Assembly: GCA_934464775.1 (NCBI GenBank) | Contig: CAKSKG010000007.1 | Location: 1-64,000 of the forward strand | Length of the DNA stretch: 64,000 bases | Source of the DNA: an uncultured Oscillospiraceae bacterium | GTDB taxonomy: Bacteria; Bacillota; Clostridia; Oscillospirales; Ruminococcaceae | Direction: 5' to 3' | In this document: positions 1 through 6,653 of the stretch, one piece after another | Layout: every line of letters begins with the position of its first letter | Numbering within the stretch: position 1 is the stretch's first letter | The notes under the pieces: model-generated | The model's input: only the letters and a program-made list of their open reading frames with translations | Told to the model about the DNA's origin: nothing | The model's database searches: none | Position numbers and translations under genes: made by a program

Positions 1-28
1 GGGGTGAGGATGGGTAAGGAAAGAGAGT

Positions 29-127
29 GCAGAGGGAAAACCTAAGGGTAAGGAGAGGGGGCGCACCGATTTTTGCTTCTGCTTTTCTGTTAGCCCCCTC
101 TCCTTCGCCCTTTGGTGTTCCCTTTGC
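29..127. repeat. Long imperfect inverted repeat (hairpin) at left edge
   Basis: The arms at 29-62 and 93-127 are nearly complementary over about 34 bases (core AGGAGAGGGGGC against GCCCCCTCTCCT), with a 30-base loop. There is no T-run directly after the right arm, so it is not a classical terminator. It could be a small palindromic mobile repeat or a 3' structure of a gene lying left of the window. Between 128 and 319 the sequence is AT-rich and I see nothing there. Confidence 0.6.
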
Positions 128-319
128 AAAACTTGAAGGCGATATGTTTCACATTGCTATAAATTAAAAGTAAGCTTTTAAGTAACAACAAAACCTAAAA
201 GGCAGAAAATAACAACTATCAAAAAAATAAAAGGAAGTTTTTCAAAATAAGAGCTATCTAAAAAATAATCAATTGTATCATATTAACTTATCTGTCATAA
301 ATTACAGCCAGTTATCTCA

Positions 320-348
320 TTGACAAACATCTTTTTTAAAAGTATAAT
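320..348 (+). promoter_or_regulatory. Promoter of the ferredoxin-hemB-hemL operon
   Basis: TTGACA at 320-325 and TATAAT at 343-348 are separated by 17 bases, a full consensus vegetative promoter. The expected transcript starts near 355, directly at the hairpin described next. Confidence 0.8.
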
Positions 349-356
349 TATCAGGT

Positions 357-376
357 GGACGGTTGAGGAACCGTCC
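357..376 (+). promoter_or_regulatory. 5'-terminal mRNA hairpin
   Basis: GGACGGTT (357-364), loop GAGG, AACCGTCC (369-376) form a perfect 8-bp stem at the predicted 5' end of the hem operon mRNA, ten bases before the Shine-Dalgarno GGAGG (387-391). Such 5' hairpins often stabilise mRNA in Gram-positives; a regulatory role here is inference. Confidence 0.5.
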
Positions 377-402
377 GAAATATTTTGGAGGTATCATATT
401 TA

Positions 403-1107
403 ATGATAAGAAGAGTAATTCAGATAGATGAAGAAAAATGTAATGGCTGCGGTGCCTGCGTTAAGGCCTGTCATGAGGGCGCTATCGGACTTGTGAACGG
501 TAAGGCTAAACTTATGCGCGATGATTACTGCGACGGTCTGGGCGATTGTCTCCCTAACTGCCCTACCAATGCTATCAGCTTCGTTGAGCGTGAGGCGGCG
601 GCTTATGATGAGACTGCCGTGATGCGTGCAAAGGCTGCCAAGAAAGCTCCCGCTGTTTCGGGCGGATGTCCCGGGTCCCGTGCGGCTGTGATAAAACGTG
701 CTGTCTGTGAATGCTGCGGCAGTACAAATGAAAGCGGCAGCTGCCTTACTCAGTGGCCTGTGCAGATAAAGCTTATGCCTGTGACCGCTCCCTATTACAG
801 CGGCAGAGATGTCCTTGTTGCAGCCGACTGCGCAGCATACGCTCACGGCAGCTTTCACAGTACATTTATAAAGGACCGTATCGTTATGATAGGCTGCCCT
901 AAGCTGGACAGCATAGATTATTCCGATAAGCTCACTCAGATATTTGCATCAAACGATATCCGCAGCGTGACCGTTGTAAGAATGATAGTTCCCTGCTGCG
1001 GCGGACTTGAAATGGCTGTTAAAAAGGCGGCTTCCGCCTGCGGAAAGGATATTGCGGTAAAAACTGTGACGATCTCCACCGACGGTCAGATAATCAACGA
1101 AAAATAA
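403..1107 (+). CDS. Two-cluster iron-sulfur (ferredoxin-type) protein
   Basis: This is a 234-aa soluble protein. The N-terminal domain has a classical [4Fe-4S] motif CNGCGACVKAC (about residues 13-23) and a second, wider set CDGLGDCLPNCP (about 44-55), so two clusters are likely. The remaining 170 residues carry further cysteines (CECCG, CPKLD and a VPCCGG turn) and form a conserved-looking domain that I do not assign. Start ATG 403 is chosen because GGAGG at 387-391 precedes it by 11 bases; an in-frame TTG at 385 overlaps that site and is unlikely. It is first in an operon with hemB and hemL, so an electron-transfer role linked to tetrapyrrole synthesis is possible but unproven. Confidence 0.75.
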   Translation: MIRRVIQIDEEKCNGCGACVKACHEGAIGLVNGKAKLMRDDYCDGLGDCLPNCPTNAISFVEREAAAYDETAVMRAKAAKKAPAVSGGCPGSRAAVIKRAVCECCGSTNESGSCLTQWPVQIKLMPVTAPYYSGRDVLVAADCAAYAHGSFHSTFIKDRIVMIGCPKLDSIDYSDKLTQIFASNDIRSVTVVRMIVPCCGGLEMAVKKAASACGKDIAVKTVTISTDGQIINEK

Positions 1108-1131
1108 ATTTTCAAAAAAGGACTTGATAAA

Positions 1132-2094
1132 ATGAACAGATTCAGAAGACTTCGTTCAAGTGAGGAAATGCGCCGCCTTGTGCGCGAAACAACAGTGCTT
1201 CCCAAGGAGCTTATCTACCCGATCTTTGTTGCGGAGGGCAATGATATAAAAAAGCCTGTTGAATCCATGCCCGATGTGTATCAGTATTCTATCGACAATC
1301 TCGATGAGATACTCTCACGCATTGACAAAAGCGGCATTTCGGGACTGCTCATATTCGGCATTCCTGCCCATAAGGACGAAAAGGCTTCGTCGGCATACGA
1401 TGACAACGGCATAACCCAGCGTGCGGTTCGGTACATAAAGGAAAAGTATCCGAAAATGCTGGTGATAGCGGACGTGTGCCTCTGCGAATATACCTCTCAC
1501 GGTCACTGCGGAATGGTCTGCGGCGGAAAGATACTTAACGATGAAACTCTGCCGCTGCTGGCAAAAATGTCTGTAAGTCTTGCCAAGGCAGGAGCTGATA
1601 TAATCGCTCCCTCGGATATGATGGACGGACGCGTCGGTGCTATCAGAGATGCACTTGACGCCGCAGGATTCATAGATACGCCTATAATGTCATACAGCGC
1701 AAAATATGCTTCGGGATATTATTCGCCTTTCCGTGACGCTGCGGAATCGGCTCCCGCATTCGGCGACAGACGCACCTATCAGATGGACTGCGCCAACGGC
1801 AGAGAGGCTATGCGTGAGATAGAAACAGATATTGAAGAGGGCGCAGATATGGTAATGGTAAAACCTGCCCTTGCTTATCTTGATGTTATCAAGGAGGCTC
1901 GCACAAGATTTGAGCTGCCTCTTGCGGCATACAATGTCAGCGGCGAATATTCCATGGTAAAGGCAGCCGCACAGCTTGGCTGGATAGACGAAAAGCGCAT
2001 AGTCCTCGAAAATCTTACAGCCATAAAGCGTGCGGGAGCAGATATAATCATAACCTATCACGCACTTGATGCGGCAGAATGGCTTACTGAATAA
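1132..2094 (+). CDS. hemB: Porphobilinogen synthase (5-aminolevulinate dehydratase)
   Basis: HemB condenses two 5-aminolevulinate molecules into porphobilinogen in heme and corrinoid synthesis. The 320-aa length is normal. The zinc-type cysteine site ADVCLCEYTSHGHCG is present near residue 118, and both Schiff-base lysine regions are seen: MSYSAKYASG (about 186-195) and MVMVKPALAY (about 240-249). The gene begins 24 bases after the iron-sulfur gene, and hemL starts 16 bases after its stop, so the three genes are one operon. Because cobD also occurs in this window, the product may feed cobalamin rather than heme. hemA, hemC and hemD are not in the window. Confidence 0.95.
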   Translation: MNRFRRLRSSEEMRRLVRETTVLPKELIYPIFVAEGNDIKKPVESMPDVYQYSIDNLDEILSRIDKSGISGLLIFGIPAHKDEKASSAYDDNGITQRAVRYIKEKYPKMLVIADVCLCEYTSHGHCGMVCGGKILNDETLPLLAKMSVSLAKAGADIIAPSDMMDGRVGAIRDALDAAGFIDTPIMSYSAKYASGYYSPFRDAAESAPAFGDRRTYQMDCANGREAMREIETDIEEGADMVMVKPALAYLDVIKEARTRFELPLAAYNVSGEYSMVKAAAQLGWIDEKRIVLENLTAIKRAGADIIITYHALDAAEWLTE

Positions 2095-2110
2095 AAAGGG
2101 GAATTATAAA

Positions 2111-3373
2111 ATGAACACTGAAAGATCGGAAAAGCTTTTCAGCGAAGCCGTAAAGCTGATGCCCGGCGGAGTAAACAGCCCCGTCCGTGCATTTGGCTCT
2201 GTGGGAAGAACTCCGCTGTTTATCGAAAAGGCAGAGGGCAGCAGGATAACCGATGCCGACGGCAATGAATTTATAGATTATGTATGCTCGTGGGGACCGA
2301 ACATTCTCGGTCACAGCCGCAAAGAAGTCATTGATGCGGTAACTGAAATGTGCCAAAAGGGACTCACCTTCGGAGCCTGCCACGAAAGCGAGATCACACT
2401 TGCAAAGCTGATAAACAGGCATTTTCCCTCAATGGAAATGCTGCGTCTGGTAAACTCGGGCACAGAAGCTGTAATGAGTGCGATACGTGCCGCAAGAGGC
2501 TTTACCGGACGTGACAAAATAATCAAATTCGAGGGCTGCTATCACGGTCACTCCGACGGTCTGCTGGTAAAGGCAGGCTCGGGACTTATGACAAATTCTA
2601 TCCCCGGCAGCGCAGGCGTTCCGAAAGGCTACACCGACTGCACGGTACAGGCAGTATACAATGACGAAGCCTCCGTTCAGCAGATATTTGACCGCTGCGG
2701 AAGTGAGATAGCCTGCGTCATAGTTGAGCCGTGCGCCGCAAACATGGGCGTTGTTCCGCCAAAGAAAGGCTTTTTGCAGTTCCTGCGTGACATAACCTCA
2801 CGCTATGGAGCGCTCCTTATCTTTGACGAGGTGATAACGGGTTTCCGCTTATCCATAGGCGGAGCGCAGAAATATTACGGCATAAAGCCCGATCTTACCA
2901 CGCTCGGAAAGATAGTTGGCGGCGGAATGCCCCTTGCGGCATACGGCGGCCGCCGTGAGATAATGGAGTGCGTTGCTCCGCTGGGTTCGGTATATCAGGC
3001 AGGAACGCTTTCGGGAAATCCCATTGCGGTAGCTGCGGGAACAGCACAGCTGAAGCTGCTGGAAAGCACGCCCGATCTTTATGACAGACTGGAGAAAAGC
3101 TCGGCGAAGCTCGAAGCTGCAATGCACAGTGCGGGAATAAATGTGAACCGCTGCGGCTCGCTTATGACTGCATTTTTCACGGACAGACCCGTATGCAATT
3201 ATGATGACGCAAAATCCTCCGACGTAAAAAAATATGCGGAATATTTCGGGTATCTGCTGGATAACGGCATATACACCGCTCCCTCACAGTTTGAGGCAAT
3301 GTTCGTATCCTATGCCCACACCGATGAGGATATCTCACGCACCTGCGAGGTAATCGGAAACTACCGCAAATAA
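2111..3373 (+). CDS. hemL: Glutamate-1-semialdehyde 2,1-aminomutase
   Basis: This PLP enzyme converts glutamate-1-semialdehyde to 5-aminolevulinate, the step before HemB in the C5 pathway. The protein is 420 aa. Class III aminotransferase signatures are clear: GGVNSPVRAF near the N-terminus, the substrate loop CYHGHSDGLL, the PLP Asp in IFDEVITGFR, and the PLP lysine in TLGKIVGGGMP. Start ATG 2111 follows an AGGGG ribosome site; the ATG at 2066 lies inside hemB and lacks one. A rho-independent terminator at 3380-3428 ends the operon. Confidence 0.95.
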   Translation: MNTERSEKLFSEAVKLMPGGVNSPVRAFGSVGRTPLFIEKAEGSRITDADGNEFIDYVCSWGPNILGHSRKEVIDAVTEMCQKGLTFGACHESEITLAKLINRHFPSMEMLRLVNSGTEAVMSAIRAARGFTGRDKIIKFEGCYHGHSDGLLVKAGSGLMTNSIPGSAGVPKGYTDCTVQAVYNDEASVQQIFDRCGSEIACVIVEPCAANMGVVPPKKGFLQFLRDITSRYGALLIFDEVITGFRLSIGGAQKYYGIKPDLTTLGKIVGGGMPLAAYGGRREIMECVAPLGSVYQAGTLSGNPIAVAAGTAQLKLLESTPDLYDRLEKSSAKLEAAMHSAGINVNRCGSLMTAFFTDRPVCNYDDAKSSDVKKYAEYFGYLLDNGIYTAPSQFEAMFVSYAHTDEDISRTCEVIGNYRK

Positions 3374-3379
3374 AAAATC

Positions 3380-3428
3380 AGCCGACTGCTGCGGACAGAA
3401 CCTTTATCTGCCCGAACAGTCGGCTTTT
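3380..3428 (+). terminator. Terminator after hemL
   Basis: AGCCGACTG at 3380-3388 pairs with CAGTCGGCT ending near 3425, followed by TTTTATTATT. It lies 7 bases after the hemL stop. Confidence 0.85.
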
Positions 3429-3460
3429 ATTATTGCTGCGGTTTAATTCTCCGAAAATTT

Positions 3461-3623
3461 AGAACCTGTCTTCATAAGAAATGTATGCGGATTTTCGTGC
3501 ATAATTTTGATGCAGACAAGGCAAAAATCCGCAGGCGTGCTGACGCACGGCAAGGATTTTTAACGCAGTATGCATCAAAATTTGCCGAAAAGACGTGTGC
3601 ATATGCTTATGAAGACAGGTTCT
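3461..3623. mobile_element. MITE-like element, copy 1 (163 bp)
   Basis: The element begins AGAACCTGTCTTCATAAG and ends with its exact inverse complement. Beyond the perfect 18-bp ends the inverted match continues imperfectly for about 57 bases, so the whole element can fold into one long hairpin with an internal small hairpin at 3536-3549. If the element is taken one base shorter at each end, both copies are flanked by TTA on each side, which suggests a 3-bp target duplication. It has no coding capacity and the second copy at 62026-62188 has the same length with five differences. Its right end lies inside the carD-like gene. A non-autonomous transposon moved by an IS5-type transposase (a family that includes members with 3-bp TNA targets) is a plausible but untested origin. 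Confidence 0.85.
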
Positions 3624-4086
3624 TATACTCAAGCATTTCCTCCGCCTGCTGCGATGAGATGCTCAATGAATAGCTAAGCTCACCCGTTGCGGCTTTCAGC
3701 GCCGATCTGAGCTGATTTTCCTCGAAAGCATACATCTTTCTTCTGCGGCTTCGGCGCTCACATTTTTTGCGGAATATTGATCCGGACAATATCATGATCT
3801 CCCTGAGTCCTCCGCAGGAAACTATCTCGGAAAATCTTTTCCGTCTGCTTTTGCTGTCGTCCGTCCGGATATCTGGTATATCGGGTATGCTGTTCAGCAG
3901 CTCCTCCGCTTCCTTTCGGTCCGTGGGCGGACGGAGCCTGTCTGTTGTTACAGGCAGGAATATTGTCAGTCCCTTGTCATTTTCGGGGACCATTCGGTAA
4001 AACTTTCCGCTTTCACGCTCCTCAATATCGGTTATCTCACATACTCCGTTCATTCCGTAAACTGCGTGATCGCCTTTTTTTAACAT
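3607..4086 (-). CDS. CarD/CdnL-type transcription regulator with MITE-derived C-terminus
   Basis: The 159-aa protein starts with a CarD-family RNA polymerase-interacting fold: MLKKGDHAVYGMNGVCEITD and a following RMVPENDKGLTIFLPV segment. Proteins of this family bind the RNA polymerase beta subunit and modulate promoter melting. The C-terminal half is basic and helical (KCERRSRRRKMYAFEENQ), as expected for the DNA-binding part. The last residues KNLSS and the stop codon are read from the terminal repeat of the MITE at 3461-3623. Joining the flanks at the TTA target predicts the uninterrupted gene ended EYKFSEN. Start ATG 4086 follows AAAGGA. It is a single gene, with a TTGACG / TATAAT promoter (18-base spacer) about 80 bases upstream. 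Confidence 0.8.
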   Translation of the reverse strand: MLKKGDHAVYGMNGVCEITDIEERESGKFYRMVPENDKGLTIFLPVTTDRLRPPTDRKEAEELLNSIPDIPDIRTDDSKSRRKRFSEIVSCGGLREIMILSGSIFRKKCERRSRRRKMYAFEENQLRSALKAATGELSYSLSISSQQAEEMLEYKNLSS

Positions 4087-4274
4087 TTAAGGTCATTCCT
4101 TTCATAATGCTTTCACCGTATCTTCACCTTTATACTATTATTATATCACATTCTTAAAATCATCGTCAAAGGTAATCTGCAACAAATTCACAATATATTT
4201 TTGTTGTGCAGAATGCACAATTTGCGGTGCTGTATTTGTGAAAAAGATAGTATAATCTTTTTGGTTCTGCCTTA

Positions 4275-4303
4275 TTGACATTTAAAAAAATCGGGTGTAT
4301 AAT
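4275..4303 (+). promoter_or_regulatory. Promoter of the marR-ABC exporter operon
   Basis: TTGACA (4275-4280), a 17-base spacer and TATAAT (4298-4303) form a perfect consensus promoter. The MarR operator array starts at its last base, so repressor binding would block it. The rest of the 4087-4402 gap holds the leftward carD promoter and AT-rich sequence. Confidence 0.85.
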
Positions 4304-4353
4304 TTGTTCGATATCGAACAATTCGTATATGAACAATTCGTATATGAACAATT
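4304..4353 (+). promoter_or_regulatory. Tandem operator array (likely MarR autoregulation)
   Basis: A perfect 18-bp palindrome TTGTTCGATATCGAACAA (4304-4321) is followed by direct repeats of the 15-mer GAACAATTCGTATAT at 4316-4330 and 4331-4345 plus a partial third copy to 4353. Each junction recreates a near-palindromic TTG/CAA-flanked half-site as used by MarR-family dimers. It covers the transcription start region of the gene coding the MarR protein itself. Confidence 0.7.
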
Positions 4354-4402
4354 TTTTACGCAGACCGTTCACGGCATTAAAACGGAAAGGAGTACATTGA
4401 TT

Positions 4403-4894
4403 ATGACAAGGGAACGGGAAGTCGGTCATGAGGTCAGAGTAACGGATTACTCCATAAAGCGTGCAGTCACTGCCTGCCTCAAAGCTCTCGGCATCGACGA
4501 GGTAACGGCTATGCACGGATATATTCTCGGATATCTGAGCTGCAATTCCGACAAGGATATTTTTCAGAAGGATATCGAGGAGCATTTCTCCGTGGGCCGC
4601 TCGGGGGTAACTTCCATACTTACATTAATGGAAAAAAACGGTTATGTGACACGCTGCTCCGTGGAGCGTGACGCAAGACTGAAAAAGATCGTTATTACGG
4701 AAAAGGGTATCCGCACAAGCAATGATATAAGAAATACAATACAGAAGCTTGAGCAAAACATGAAAAAGGGTATTTCAGATGAGGAAATGGAGGTTTTCTA
4801 CTCCGTTATCCAAAGAATACGTGATAATGCTTCCGAGATAAGAGCGGAAGCCGAAAAAAATCCAAACAGGAAAGGAAATGATAATAATGATTAA
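4403..4894 (+). CDS. MarR-family transcriptional regulator
   Basis: The 163-aa protein has a winged-helix fold typical of MarR: the recognition region DIEEHFSVGRSGVTSILTLMEKNGYV (about residues 51-76) is followed by the wing RCSVERDARLKKIVITEKG. MarR dimers usually repress their own operon and are released by a small ligand. Start ATG 4403 has AAAGGAG 10 bases upstream; a longer frame to 4295 runs through the promoter and operator and is rejected. The stop overlaps the next start by 8 bases, so repressor and exporter are translationally coupled. The operator array upstream suggests autoregulation. Confidence 0.9.
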   Translation: MTREREVGHEVRVTDYSIKRAVTACLKALGIDEVTAMHGYILGYLSCNSDKDIFQKDIEEHFSVGRSGVTSILTLMEKNGYVTRCSVERDARLKKIVITEKGIRTSNDIRNTIQKLEQNMKKGISDEEMEVFYSVIQRIRDNASEIRAEAEKNPNRKGNDNND

Positions 4895-6638
4895 AACTCT
4901 GGCTGCTCACATCAAGGAGTACAAAGCCTCTTCGATCGCAACGCCTTTGTTTATGATTCTGGAAGTTATCGTTGAAATGATAATTCCGCTGCTTATGGCT
5001 TCCATTATCGACGACGGTATCCAGAAGGGCGATATGAACCATATATGGCTCATCGGTGCGGCAATGCTGGGCTGTGCTCTTGTGGGACTTTTCGCAGGCG
5101 CAATGGGCGGTATCTTCGGCGCAAAGGCTTCAACGGGCTTTGCAAAGAATCTCCGTCAGGCAATGTATGAAAAGATCCAGACCTATTCATTCGCAAACAT
5201 CGACAAGTTCTCCACAGCAGGTCTTGTTACAAGACTTACAACAGACGTTACAAATATCCAGAACGCATATCAGATGCTGCTGAGAATGTGCTTCCGTGCA
5301 CCTGTCTCCCTGATCGTGGCTATGATAATGGCTTTCACAATCAGCGCACGCCTTGCAACTATTTATCTTGTTGCGGTGGTTATCCTCGGTATTATCCTTG
5401 CGATAATCATTTCAGCGGTTTCAAAGCAGTTCAATCAGGTATTCAAAAAGTATGATGACCTGAATGCCAGCGTTCAGGAAAACGTGTCCGCTATCAGAGT
5501 CGTAAAGGCTTATGTGCGTGAGGATCACGAAAAGGAAAAATTCTCAAAGGCAAACGAAAACATCTACAAGCTTTTCGTTAAGGCAGAGGGCATAATCGCA
5601 TTCAACACACCCGTTATGCAGATCGCAGTTTACACCTGCATACTCCTTATCAGCTGGATAGGTGCAAAGATGATCGTTTCCAGCGGCGGAACGGATTTTA
5701 CAACGGGAAATCTTACAAGTATGCTTTCCTACTGCATGACAATACTTATGAACCTCATGATTCTTTCAATGATCTTTGTTATGCTTACAATGTCGGCAGC
5801 AAGCGCAAAGCGTATCGCAGAGGTGCTCAATGAAGAAAGCAGCCTTACAAATCCCGAAAATCCCGACTTCGACGTTACCGACGGCAGCATCGAATTCAGA
5901 AACGTAAGCTTTACATATGCTCACAGCAGCGGCGAGCCTGTTCTTAAAAACATTGATCTTTCGATAAAGTCGGGCGAGACTATCGGTATTCTCGGCGGAA
6001 CGGGAAGCTCCAAGTCCAGCCTTGTAAATCTTATCAGCCGCCTTTATGATGTATCCGAGGGCAGCGTTATGGTCGGCGGAAAGGACGTCCGCACATACGA
6101 TCTGGAAACTCTCCGAAACGAAGTTGCGGTCGTTCTCCAGAAGAACGTTCTTTTCTCGGGAACTATCCTTGACAACCTCCGCTGGGGCGATCTTCACGCC
6201 TCCGAAGAGGAATGCATTCACGCCTGCAAGCTTGCCTGCGCAGATGAATTCATCGAGAAGATGCCCGAAAAGTACAACACCTACATCGAGCAGGGCGGTT
6301 CAAACGTATCGGGCGGTCAGAAGCAGCGTCTCTGTATCGCACGGGCACTGCTGAAAAAGCCCAAGGTACTTATCCTTGATGACAGCACAAGCGCCGTAGA
6401 TACAGCTACCGATGCAAAGATACGTAAGGCATTTGCGGAAGAGATCCCCGGCACAACAAAGATAATCATTGCACAGAGAGTTTCGTCCATAATGAATGCG
6501 GACCGCATAATCGTTCTTGACAACGGTTCGGTAAGCGGCTTCGGCACTCATGACGAGCTTATGGCTTCAAACGAGATCTACCGTGACGTTTATGAGTCAC
6601 AGACAAGCGGCAGCGGAGATTTCGACGAGAACAAGTAA
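4887..6638 (+). CDS. ABC exporter half-transporter, degenerate-site subunit
   Basis: The 583-aa half-transporter has an N-terminal six-helix type I exporter membrane domain (about 1-310) and a C-terminal ATPase. The ATPase shows Walker A GGTGSSKSS, signature NVSGGQKQR, and Walker B LILDDSTSAVD. The residue after Walker B is Asp, not the catalytic Glu, as in the LmrC/BmrC-type member of heterodimeric multidrug exporters. Start 4887 is preferred over 4878 because AAAGGA at 4871-4876 is too close to the earlier ATG. The partner starts 15 bases downstream. Drug or peptide export under MarR control is inferred; the substrate is unknown. Confidence 0.92.
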   Translation: MIKTLAAHIKEYKASSIATPLFMILEVIVEMIIPLLMASIIDDGIQKGDMNHIWLIGAAMLGCALVGLFAGAMGGIFGAKASTGFAKNLRQAMYEKIQTYSFANIDKFSTAGLVTRLTTDVTNIQNAYQMLLRMCFRAPVSLIVAMIMAFTISARLATIYLVAVVILGIILAIIISAVSKQFNQVFKKYDDLNASVQENVSAIRVVKAYVREDHEKEKFSKANENIYKLFVKAEGIIAFNTPVMQIAVYTCILLISWIGAKMIVSSGGTDFTTGNLTSMLSYCMTILMNLMILSMIFVMLTMSAASAKRIAEVLNEESSLTNPENPDFDVTDGSIEFRNVSFTYAHSSGEPVLKNIDLSIKSGETIGILGGTGSSKSSLVNLISRLYDVSEGSVMVGGKDVRTYDLETLRNEVAVVLQKNVLFSGTILDNLRWGDLHASEEECIHACKLACADEFIEKMPEKYNTYIEQGGSNVSGGQKQRLCIARALLKKPKVLILDDSTSAVDTATDAKIRKAFAEEIPGTTKIIIAQRVSSIMNADRIIVLDNGSVSGFGTHDELMASNEIYRDVYESQTSGSGDFDENK

Positions 6639-6653
6639 AGGAGGAGAAAAGCT

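Noticed and set aside
3485..3673. 62-aa plus-strand frame inside the MITE, similar to one at 62014
   Set aside because: It arises from the shared repeat sequence, is mostly palindromic in origin, and lacks a ribosome site.
4304..4353. Tandem repeats considered as a CRISPR array
   Set aside because: The repeats are contiguous with no spacers and overlap a promoter, so an operator fits better.
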